Source: Bacteroidota bacterium (GTDB lineage Bacteria; Bacteroidota; Bacteroidia; Chitinophagales; Saprospiraceae). From it: a DNA stretch of 60,314 nt. This document shows, piece by piece, positions 51,244 to 58,318 of this stretch. Positions within the stretch are counted from its first letter, which is position 1. Each line of letters opens with the position of its first letter. The notes below the pieces were generated by a model that made no database searches, was not told where the DNA came from, and saw only the letters and a program-made list of their open reading frames with translations. The stretch is taken from NCBI GenBank assembly GCA_963169325.1, contig CAUJEY010000294.1:1-60314 (forward strand). Reading direction: 5' to 3'. The position numbers and the translations under genes are program-made.

Positions 51244-53817
51244 ATGAACGCACTCGAATCACCCGCTATCGCCCCCGCGACGGAAGCGGCCGAACGCCCA
51301 ACTTATACCCACGAAGAAGCGCTGGCAGGCGCCATTGAATATTTCGACGGAGACACCCTGGCAGCCGGGGTTTGGGTCAATAAATACGCCCTCAAAGACT
51401 CGTACGGTAAAATATACGAACGGACGCCCGAGCAGATGCACCGGCGTATCGCCGCTGAAATAGCCCGGATGGAAGTTAAACATGCCAACCCGGTATCGGA
51501 AGAAGACATATACCGGCTCCTCAGCCGGTTCCGGTATCTGGTGCCGCAAGGCAGCCCGATGGCCGGTATCGGCAACCCGTTTCAGTTCGTGTCTTTGTCC
51601 AACTGTTTCGTCATCGGCGTGGAAGGCAGCGCCGACTCTTATGGCGCTATCCTGAAAATGGATGAGGAACAGGTGCAGCTCATGAAACGCCGGGGCGGCG
51701 TGGGCCACGACCTGTCGCACCTGCGGCCCGGCGGCACCCCGGTAATGAACAGCGCCCTCACCAGCACGGGTATTTTGCCCTTCATGGAACGTTATTCCAA
51801 CTCCACCCGCGAAGTGGCGCAGGACGGCCGCCGCGGCGCCCTCATGCTGACGCTGGCCGTGCAACACCCCGATTCGCCGGCCTTTGTGGATGCCAAAATG
51901 GATAACACCAAGGTGACGGGCGCCAATATTTCCCTGCGACTCGACGACGAATTTATGCGCGCCACCCAGAGCGGCGAACCCTACCGCCTGCGTTTTCCGG
52001 TAGGTTCTAAAAAACCGACCCTGACCAGAGAGATCGACGCCGTCGCGCTGTGGAAAAAAATCGTTCACAACGCCTGGAAAAGCGCCGAACCGGGGCTGCT
52101 GTTCTGGGATACGGTGTTGCGGGAGTCGGTGCCGGATTGTTATGCGGACCTGGGCTTTCGGACGGTGTCGACAAATCCATGCGGCGAAATTCCCTTGTGC
52201 CCATATGATAGTTGCCGGCTATTAGCCATCAACCTCTTTTCCTACGTCCAAAACCCTTTCACGCCCGAGGCAAAATTCGATGCGGAACTGTTCCAAAAAC
52301 ACGCGCAAATGGCTCAGCGCGTCATGGACGATATCATCGACCTGGAATTGGAAAAAATTGAAGGAATCCTGACTAAAATTGACAAAGACCCAGAGCCCGA
52401 ACCGGTCAAAGCCACCGAGCGTGAGTTGTGGCAGAAAATTCAGGAAAAATGCCTGCAAGGACGTCGAACCGGCATCGGTATAACTGCTGAGGGCGATATG
52501 CTGGCCGCTTTGGGTATCCGCTACGGCTCCCCCGAATCGCTCGATTTTTGTGAAAATCTGCACCGGATGCTGTCGCTGGCCGTGTACCGCGGTTCGGTGA
52601 ACCTGGCCCGCGAGCGCGGCGCTTTCCCCATTTATGATGCCGCCCGCGAGGAAGGTAATCCGTTCATACAGCGCCTGCGCGATGCCGACCCCGCCTTGTA
52701 CGCCGACATGGTGAAATACGGACGCCGCAACATCGCCCTGCTCACCATCGCCCCCACCGGCACCACCAGCCTGATGACCCAGACGACCTCGGGCTTGGAA
52801 CCGGTGTTCCGGATTTCGTACAAGCGCCGGAAAAAAGTGAACCCCAACGACAAAAACGCCCGCGTCACCTTCACCGACGAAGTGGGCGACAGCTGGGAGG
52901 ATTACCACGTGTTCCACGTGCCCTTCAAACAATGGTTGGAGGCCAACGGCTACAACCCCGAAGCGGTGGATAAACTGCCGGAAGCGGAACTCAACGCCAT
53001 CATCGAACAATCACCCTGGTTTCGCGCCACGGCGGAAGATGTGGACTGGGTAAGCAAAGTACATCTCCAGGGCCGGGTGCAAAAATGGGTGGATCACAGC
53101 ATCAGCGTCACGGTGAATGTGCCGGAAGACGCCACGGAAGCGCTCATCGAAAAAATATATCGCACCGGCTGGGAAGTCGGTTGCAAGGGTATGACCGTGT
53201 ACCGCGAAGGATCGCGCAGCGGCGTATTGGTGAGCGACAAAAAGAAGGATGAGAAAAAAGAAACGTTTACCGAAACGGCGGCCCCCAAACGTCCCAAAGT
53301 GCTGGATGCCGTGGTGGTTACCTTCACGAACAACGACGAACGCTGGGTGGCCGTTGTGGGAGTGTACCAGGGCCGGCCTTACGAAATATTCAGTGGCCGC
53401 GCCGTCGACTCTTTCTCGGTTTTAACTCAGGTTTCCAAAGGAAAAGTCCTTAAAATTAAAGAAAACGGCAAAAACCGCTACGATTTTCAATATCAGGACA
53501 AGGACGGCTACAACGTGACCATCGAAGGCCTGTCGCGCACGTTCAACAAAGAATACTGGAACTACGCCCGGCTCATCTCCGGTATCCTGCGCCACGGTAT
53601 GCCGCTGCCTTATGTGGTGGAAGTGGTGGATCACCTGAACCTGGAAACAGCGTCGCTCAACAACTGGAAAAACGGCATCGTGCGGGCGCTGCGCAAGTTT
53701 ATTCCCGACGGCACCGAGCCCTCGCACAATACTTGCCCTTCGTGTAAAACGGATAGTTTAGTGTACCAGGAGGGGTGTTTGCATTGCAAAAATTGCGGGC
53801 ATTCGGAGTGTAATTAA
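51244..53817 (+). CDS. nrdJ: Adenosylcobalamin-dependent (class II) ribonucleotide reductase
   Basis: An 857-residue enzyme that makes deoxyribonucleotides using coenzyme B12. LSNCFVIGV supplies the first redox cysteine (Cys121), NPCGEIPL the active-site Asn/Cys/Glu (about 311-315), and TIAPTGTTSLM the phosphate-binding loop. GHDLSHLRPGGTP, RRGALMLTL and GRRTGIGITAEGDMLA are family segments. The C terminus has a zinc-ribbon-like tail with CPSCKTD and CLHCKNCGHSEC, as in many class II enzymes, where cysteines re-reduce the active site. There is no signal peptide. I looked for a cobalamin riboswitch upstream and saw none. A minisatellite lies 170 bp upstream. Confidence 0.96.
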   Translation: MNALESPAIAPATEAAERPTYTHEEALAGAIEYFDGDTLAAGVWVNKYALKDSYGKIYERTPEQMHRRIAAEIARMEVKHANPVSEEDIYRLLSRFRYLVPQGSPMAGIGNPFQFVSLSNCFVIGVEGSADSYGAILKMDEEQVQLMKRRGGVGHDLSHLRPGGTPVMNSALTSTGILPFMERYSNSTREVAQDGRRGALMLTLAVQHPDSPAFVDAKMDNTKVTGANISLRLDDEFMRATQSGEPYRLRFPVGSKKPTLTREIDAVALWKKIVHNAWKSAEPGLLFWDTVLRESVPDCYADLGFRTVSTNPCGEIPLCPYDSCRLLAINLFSYVQNPFTPEAKFDAELFQKHAQMAQRVMDDIIDLELEKIEGILTKIDKDPEPEPVKATERELWQKIQEKCLQGRRTGIGITAEGDMLAALGIRYGSPESLDFCENLHRMLSLAVYRGSVNLARERGAFPIYDAAREEGNPFIQRLRDADPALYADMVKYGRRNIALLTIAPTGTTSLMTQTTSGLEPVFRISYKRRKKVNPNDKNARVTFTDEVGDSWEDYHVFHVPFKQWLEANGYNPEAVDKLPEAELNAIIEQSPWFRATAEDVDWVSKVHLQGRVQKWVDHSISVTVNVPEDATEALIEKIYRTGWEVGCKGMTVYREGSRSGVLVSDKKKDEKKETFTETAAPKRPKVLDAVVVTFTNNDERWVAVVGVYQGRPYEIFSGRAVDSFSVLTQVSKGKVLKIKENGKNRYDFQYQDKDGYNVTIEGLSRTFNKEYWNYARLISGILRHGMPLPYVVEVVDHLNLETASLNNWKNGIVRALRKFIPDGTEPSHNTCPSCKTDSLVYQEGCLHCKNCGHSECN

Positions 53818-53828
53818 AGCGCAGGTGA

Positions 53829-54494
53829 TTATTTTTGAGCTTCAGCAATCAGTGTTTCAATCCATCGGCGAAAACGAGGGCATTTTTCTAAAATTGGTTC
53901 AATTCCAATTTCCAAAGCAATCGTATTACCATCAACTACCTTTTGATAATCCGGAATAATACTCAACAAACGTTTGGAAGGGGCAGTTACGGGGCTATCA
54001 TTGATCTCTTCCGGGTTTGGATATTGAATTAAAATTTGAGCAGTTTTTTCAGACACATTTTTTTCAAAACAGTACTCAAAACCTTTGTTGGAAGAAAATA
54101 GCAACGCTTCAAATTCATACTGTTGAACGTATGGAATGAAAAACGGCCATTCCACCGCCTCGGAAATATTGCTCTTCAATCCTTGCTGAAGACAATCGAT
54201 TTTCTCAGATACTGAAACCAACCTCATGCATTCTGCATATCCAGGAAGGTCGTTTGGAATCCGAAAATAGTCTACTAAAGTCGTTACTAACACGCCCGGT
54301 TCTTCCTTTAAAAGCCGCACGACCAACTTTTTCATGTGGCTGTAATTCACAAAACCTCCTTTGTGCCCTTTACTTGTTTCAATAAGTATGGCCCGAACAT
54401 CATAAATACCGTTTTCCTGAAAATAGGGCGCTATTACTTCCCGGACAAACTCGGCTTCTGTCTGTCCTTCCACAACGAAATAGACCCGTCTCAT
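53829..54494 (-). CDS. DUF4276 (TOPRIM-like) protein, partner of the AAA ATPase
   Basis: A 221-residue protein whose N terminus VYFVVEGQTEAEFVREVI carries the conserved TOPRIM-type Glu9, with Asp75 in TTLVDYFRIP and the family block FIPYVQQYEFEALLFS (about 123-138). DUF4276 proteins are predicted TOPRIM-fold nucleases that nearly always follow an AAA/ABC-type ATPase gene. That is the case here: the start overlaps the ATPase stop by 4 bp (ATGA). OLD-, PARIS- and RloAB-type defence modules share this ATPase-plus-TOPRIM logic. A defence role is inferred from that analogy only. Confidence 0.85.
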   Translation of the reverse strand: MRRVYFVVEGQTEAEFVREVIAPYFQENGIYDVRAILIETSKGHKGGFVNYSHMKKLVVRLLKEEPGVLVTTLVDYFRIPNDLPGYAECMRLVSVSEKIDCLQQGLKSNISEAVEWPFFIPYVQQYEFEALLFSSNKGFEYCFEKNVSEKTAQILIQYPNPEEINDSPVTAPSKRLLSIIPDYQKVVDGNTIALEIGIEPILEKCPRFRRWIETLIAEAQK

Positions 54495-55564
54495 GGTTGA
54501 CCTCCGATTACGTTTTTATTCCATAATTCTCCGAGTGAGAAGTCTTCAAGCCAATTTTGAAGCGTTTCGTTATCAAGTCGTTCAAATACAGACTGGCCGT
54601 CTTTTCTGTCAACCGTGATAATGTCTTCCGGCTCAAAATTACTGACTAACCCAACTGATTGTGTGGAAACGATTAATTGGCTATGGATGGAAGCCTTTTT
54701 CATCAGTCCTGCCAATTTATTGATCGCCATTGGATGTAAGCCCAGTTCCGGCTCGTCAATGATAATAGTTTTAGGTGGATGAGGTTGCATTAACAACGTC
54801 GTCAGCGCCATGAAACGCAGGCTCCCATCCGAAAGACTGTATGCGTCCATGTATAAATCCGAGCCGCGTTCCTTCCATTCCAGATTAATTTGATTTGTAT
54901 CTAATTGGCTGGGAGCCAGTCTAAACCGGTCAAAGAAAGGAGCAATGGAACGTATTGTCATTTCGATGCGACGAAAATGGGTGGGGTGTTTTTGCTGCAA
55001 CAGATAAAGGAGGGCAGCCATATTACCCGCATCTTCCTCAAGATAACGGTTGTTATTCAAGGGGCCGGTATTCTTCATTGCCGAAGTGCGGCTGGTATCA
55101 TGGAAGTGGTAAACCCGGAAACTATCCAGGTAAGCAGCGAGGTATTTTTCCCGATTGTCGCGCCAAGGGTTGTTTGAAGCCTTCCAATGCCACTTATTGT
55201 AATCTTTGTCTTTCCTTCGTTGTGGGTCGTCATTGTAGTAATCTCCAGATTCTGCAATGCGAAGCGATTGGAAATTGCGGGTCGGTGTCAATTCAAACTT
55301 ATAGGCGTTGGTATTTTCAAAGTCCAGAAGCCCGGAAATATATTCCGATACCTTGATGCCGCCATGCAGTAGAGTGCCCGCGCCGCCATGATCCATCGTG
55401 TATTCCCCGATCTCATCCTGATATACCTGTTTGGCCAACTCAAAAAACGAAATGAAGTTACTCTTTCCTGCGCCGTTTGCGCCAATCAATATATTGATCG
55501 GGCTAAGTCGAAAATCAATTTGCCGGATGGATTTATAATTTTCAATAATAATGCGCTCAATCAT
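54491..55564 (-). CDS. AAA_15/AAA_21-type ABC-like ATPase (OLD/RecF-like)
   Basis: A 357-residue cytosolic ATPase: Walker A GANGAGKS (28-35), signature LSDGS (244-248), Walker B TIIIDEPELGLHP (from 266), and the D/H-loop region QLIVSTQSVGLV near 295. The start MIERIIIENYKSIRQI is the typical N terminus of SMC-like/OLD AAA proteins. It shares a coupled overlap with the DUF4276 gene. Both genes are AT-rich compared with nrdJ and dnaJ on either side and lie just past the 3' end of tRNA-Leu, a frequent entry site for mobile islands. Confidence 0.9.
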   Translation of the reverse strand: MIERIIIENYKSIRQIDFRLSPINILIGANGAGKSNFISFFELAKQVYQDEIGEYTMDHGGAGTLLHGGIKVSEYISGLLDFENTNAYKFELTPTRNFQSLRIAESGDYYNDDPQRRKDKDYNKWHWKASNNPWRDNREKYLAAYLDSFRVYHFHDTSRTSAMKNTGPLNNNRYLEEDAGNMAALLYLLQQKHPTHFRRIEMTIRSIAPFFDRFRLAPSQLDTNQINLEWKERGSDLYMDAYSLSDGSLRFMALTTLLMQPHPPKTIIIDEPELGLHPMAINKLAGLMKKASIHSQLIVSTQSVGLVSNFEPEDIITVDRKDGQSVFERLDNETLQNWLEDFSLGELWNKNVIGGQP

Positions 55565-55661
55565 TGCTTTGTCGTTTTTGCCGTTTGGCGGCGGAAAAAT
55601 ACAAAATCAGCGTATTTGCCGCACATCTATTTTCCGCGTCACCAAAGGGGAACCAGGGGGA

Positions 55662-55700
55662 ATAAAAAAGGACCTCCCAGATTTACAATCTGAAAAGTCC
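55662..55700 (-). terminator. Rho-independent terminator of the tRNA-Leu gene
   Basis: On the minus strand GGACTTTTCAGATT pairs with AATCTGGGAGGTCC around a short loop and is followed by a T run (55669-55664). It begins 8 nt past the tRNA 3' end. Confidence 0.75.
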
Positions 55701-55707
55701 GTTTAAG

Positions 55708-55790
55708 TGACCACGACTGGAGTCGAACCAGCACATCCGAAGGACACTACCCCCTCAAAGTAGCGCGTCTACCAATTCCGCCACGTGGCC
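55708..55790 (-). tRNA. tRNA-Leu (anticodon GAG)
   Basis: The minus-strand sequence folds as an 83-nt class II tRNA. The 7-bp acceptor stem is GGCCACG with CGTGGTC (one G-T pair), discriminator A at 55708. The D arm reads GCGGAATTGGTAGACGCGC. Anticodon stem CTACT/GGTAG holds loop TTGAGGG, anticodon GAG at 55754-55756. A variable arm (TGTCCTTCGGATGT) and T arm GGTTCGACTCC follow. CCA is not encoded. Confidence 0.95.
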
Positions 55791-55828
55791 ATTTTATCAC
55801 TTCTGAAAGGGAATCTCAAAAGCGGGTG

Positions 55829-55858
55829 CAAAGATAAGCGCATGTCGCTTATTTCAAA
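55829..55858 (-). promoter_or_regulatory. Candidate tRNA-Leu promoter
   Basis: On the minus strand: TTTG (55858-55855), 18 bp, TATCTTTG (55836-55829), an exact match to TAnnTTTG. Transcription would start about 30 nt before the tRNA 5' end. Confidence 0.55.
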
Positions 55859-55885
55859 ATACACAGGCTAAAGTTTTTTGATTAA

Positions 55886-55948
55886 AAGAGGTTTGAGGGT
55901 TGGTCCTCTCAAACCAGAAACCTTTCTAACCAGAAACCCTCAAACCCA
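55886..55948. repeat. Short foldback of GGTTTGAGGG / CCAGAAACC words after dnaJ
   Basis: AGGTTTGAGGGTT near 55889 pairs with AACCCTCAAACCC near 55936. The interior holds two copies of AACCAGAAACC. It directly follows the dnaJ stop and may act as its 3' hairpin. Confidence 0.75.
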
Positions 55949-55950
55949 CT

Positions 55951-57123
55951 CTATCCAAAAATATCTTTCACTTTATCAAAGAAACTGCGGTCTTCCTTGC
56001 CGGGTGTGGGTTGGAAATTGGGCATTTCGCGCAGTTTTTCGAGCAGGCGCCGTTCTTCGTCGTTCAGTTTCTTTGGCGTCCATACGTTGATGTGAATGAG
56101 CAGGTCGCCGCGGTGATAACTTTGGAGCGCGGGCAGGCCTTTTTCGCGCAGGCGGAAAATTTTGCCTGATTGTGTTCCAGCAGGCACTTTGATGCGCGCG
56201 CGGCCGTCGAGGGTAGGCACTTCCACCTGGGCGCCGATAGCGGCGTCGGCGATATTGACGAAGAGTTCGAACATGATGTTGTTGCCTTCGCGGGTAAATT
56301 CCTCGTGCGGGGCTTCTTCGATGGTGATGATCAGGTCGCCCGGAGGGCCGCCTTTGGCGCCGGCATTGCCTTTGCCCGACATCGAGAGTTGGATGCCTTC
56401 GTGTACGCCGGCTGGAATATCCACATCGAGGGTTTCTTCCCCGAATACCCGGCCGTCGCCTTTACAAACGTTGCAGGCGTTGCGGATTGTTTGGCCGCTG
56501 CCGTTGCAGGTGGGGCAGGCGGTGGTGGTTTGCATGGCGCCGAAGGGGGTTTGGGACACCCGGCTCACCACACCGGAGCCGCGGCAGGTGCCGCAGGTAT
56601 CTACCGAACTGCTGTCGCGTGCGCCGCTGCCGTTGCAGGTGGTGCAGGCGACTTGTTTGCGCACCTTTATTTTTTTATTAACCCCCGTGGCGATTTCTTC
56701 CAGGGTCATTTTGACTTTAATGCGCAGGTTGGTGCCACGTTCGCCGCGTGGGCGGGCGCCTCCCCGGAAGCCGCCGCCACCGCGTCGTCCGCCGCCGAAA
56801 AATTCGGAAAAAATATCGTCGCTGTCAAAGCCGAACCGGCGCAGGATATCGTCCATCGACATGCCTTCATAATGGCCCGGGCCGCCACCGCTCATACCAT
56901 CCACGCCGGCATGCCCATAGCGATCGTAGCGGGCGCGCTTATCGGCATCGCCCAATACCTCATAGGCTTCGGCCGCTTCTTTGAACTTTTCCTCCGCCGT
57001 TTTATCGCCCGGGTTTTTGTCCGGGTGATGTTCAACAGCCTTTTTGCGATAGGCCTTTTTTATCTCGTCGGCGCCGGCGCCTTTTGGCACCCCCAGCACC
57101 TCGTAATAATCTCTTTTTGCCAT
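55951..57123 (-). CDS. dnaJ: Chaperone protein DnaJ
   Basis: A 390-residue type I Hsp40. The J domain has His33-Pro34-Asp35 (EHHPDKNPG). A long Gly-rich segment follows (about 70-125, [13 protein letters not shown]). Four zinc-binding CxxCxGxG repeats are visible ([32 protein letters not shown]), then the client-binding C-terminal domains ([22 protein letters not shown]). It delivers clients to DnaK and stimulates its ATPase. It is downstream of grpE on the same strand, separated by a 145-bp foldback repeat. dnaK is not in the window. Confidence 0.97.
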   Translation of the reverse strand: MAKRDYYEVLGVPKGAGADEIKKAYRKKAVEHHPDKNPGDKTAEEKFKEAAEAYEVLGDADKRARYDRYGHAGVDGMSGGGPGHYEGMSMDDILRRFGFDSDDIFSEFFGGGRRGGGGFRGGARPRGERGTNLRIKVKMTLEEIATGVNKKIKVRKQVACTTCNGSGARDSSSVDTCGTCRGSGVVSRVSQTPFGAMQTTTACPTCNGSGQTIRNACNVCKGDGRVFGEETLDVDIPAGVHEGIQLSMSGKGNAGAKGGPPGDLIITIEEAPHEEFTREGNNIMFELFVNIADAAIGAQVEVPTLDGRARIKVPAGTQSGKIFRLREKGLPALQSYHRGDLLIHINVWTPKKLNDEERRLLEKLREMPNFQPTPGKEDRSFFDKVKDIFG

Positions 57124-57126
57124 TGT

Positions 57127-57261
57127 AAAAGGTTACTGGTTAGAAGGTTTGAGGGTTACTGGTTAGAAGGTTTCTGGTTTGAGGGTTTCTGGTTTGAGGG
57201 TTGGCCGTAACCAGAAACCTTCCAACCAGTAACCCTCAAACCCTCTAACCAGTAACCTTTT
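57127..57261. repeat. 53-bp-arm foldback of GGTTTGAGGG / GGTTACTGG words between grpE and dnaJ
   Basis: The left arm 57127-57179 and the reverse complement of 57209-57261 agree at 51 of 53 positions. Both arms are chains of 8-11 nt words (GGTTACTGGTTAGAAGG, GGTTTGAGGG, GGTTTCTGG). The grpE-dnaJ message would contain this very stable hairpin just ahead of the dnaJ start. Confidence 0.95.
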
Positions 57262-57268
57262 AACCTTT

Positions 57269-57802
57269 TTATCTACCTACCACCACTTTTGCAAACCGGA
57301 TAATCCGGTCGCCGAGTTGGTAGCCTTGTTCTAAGATGTCTACGATTTTGCCTTTCAACTCCTCGGAAGCAGCCGGTATTTCGGCAACAGCTTCCTGGGT
57401 GTCCGGATTGAACTCGTCGCCGGCTTTGGCGTCGAGGGCTGTCAGGCCTTTACTTTGTAGCGTATGCGCTATTTTCTGGTGAATCAGCACCATTCCCTCG
57501 CTGAGGGAATCATTTTTGGCGGCCCTGTCAAAATCGTCCAAAACCGGCAGCAAGGCTGTCACGATGTCACGCCCGGCTGTTTGATGCAGTTCGAGACGTT
57601 CTTTAGCGACGTTGCGTTTGAAGTTTTCAAAGTCGGAAAACAAGTACAGGTACTTGTTGCGGGCTTCGTCGAGTTGTTCTGTCAACGCTGCTACCTTTTC
57701 TTCTAATTCGGCCATATTATTCTTTTCTGCTGTGTTGCCGGCTTGTTCAGTGGCAGGGTCCACTACTTCTTCTTCTGTTGAGTCCGGGCGATTATTTTTC
57801 AT
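57269..57802 (-). CDS. grpE: Nucleotide exchange factor GrpE
   Basis: A 177-residue protein. An acidic disordered N terminus (about 1-30) is followed by a long coiled coil (ELEEKVAALTEQLDEARNKY) and LYLFSDFENFKRN, then the beta-wing domain with LPVLDDFDRAAK and the conserved C-terminal block GYQLGDRIIRFAKVVVG. It releases ADP from DnaK. It is first in the grpE-dnaJ order. No CIRCE-like operator was seen upstream. Confidence 0.96.
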   Translation of the reverse strand: MKNNRPDSTEEEVVDPATEQAGNTAEKNNMAELEEKVAALTEQLDEARNKYLYLFSDFENFKRNVAKERLELHQTAGRDIVTALLPVLDDFDRAAKNDSLSEGMVLIHQKIAHTLQSKGLTALDAKAGDEFNPDTQEAVAEIPAASEELKGKIVDILEQGYQLGDRIIRFAKVVVGR

Positions 57803-57912
57803 ATTCAGGCTGTTTTACAGCGTTTTTCTGATCGTAAGATGTAATCTCCGGCCATTATGCAATTATTATGCCTTGCCTGAATACATGCCAAATTGGCAGC
57901 GGGGTTGGACAA

Positions 57913-57947
57913 TAAAAAAAGGCCATTCGGTTTACACCGGCATGGCC
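57913..57947 (-). terminator. Rho-independent terminator for an unidentified minus-strand transcript
   Basis: GGCCAT (57947-57942 on the minus strand) and ATGGCC (57926-57921) enclose an inner CCGGT/ACCG stem and are followed by seven T (57920-57914). It lies upstream of grpE, so it cannot end grpE. It points to a short transcript made from the 57948-58318 gap. Confidence 0.65.
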
Positions 57948-58318
57948 CTATTCATGTGCAAATGTGTGTATCTTAAAAAACCGTTCCGGAAAAGGAATAG
58001 GTCTTGTATGGCAAATTTGTTCGTGGGGGTTTCCGGTTACGAGGCCTTTTTTTCTGGCGGATACCACAAATGGGAGCAACCGCCGGCGCTTTTAAACGCT
58101 AGGTCAAAAGTCGACCTTTTTAGTGCAGACTTGTTCTCCCTGAAATCCGCGATATTCTTCCCTGATTTCCGGTATATTGGATTTGCCATTCTCCCTGGTA
58201 TCCGGGGAGTCTTTCCCGCGAAGCCGCTATTTTTATAAATAGATATCGTTTGGGCCGGTTTTTTGCGTTTAGGGATGCAATTTTGCGGTGCTTCCATTAA
58301 CCAGGGTTAATACATGCT
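57948..58318 (-). other. Gap with possible small RNA; no convincing protein gene
   Basis: An 86-codon minus-strand frame (58037-58297) exists but has Arg/Lys/Ser-rich composition and no clear start context. The strong minus-strand terminator at 57913-57947 suggests that something in this gap is transcribed leftward. A small RNA is possible, but I recognise no known RNA family. The gap also holds three phased TTCTCCCTG sites. Confidence 0.3.
58134..58198 (+). promoter_or_regulatory. Three phased TTCT(T)CCCTG direct repeats upstream of the histidine kinase
   Basis: TTCTCCCTGA at 58134, TTCTTCCCTGA at 58155 and TTCTCCCTGG at 58189. Spacings are about 22 and 33 bp, roughly two and three helical turns, so the sites face the same side of the DNA. 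They lie 120-185 bp before the kinase start. This looks like an operator for a dimeric or oligomeric regulator; the regulator is unknown. Confidence 0.4.

Noticed and set aside
53818-55707. Integrated island with att repeats at tRNA-Leu
   Set aside because: No second copy of the tRNA 3' end was found at the nrdJ side and no integrase is present; only the location and composition hint at acquisition.
58037-58297. 86-aa protein gene on the minus strand
   Set aside because: Lys/Arg/Ser-rich composition, no ribosome-binding context and no recognisable domain; more likely non-coding.
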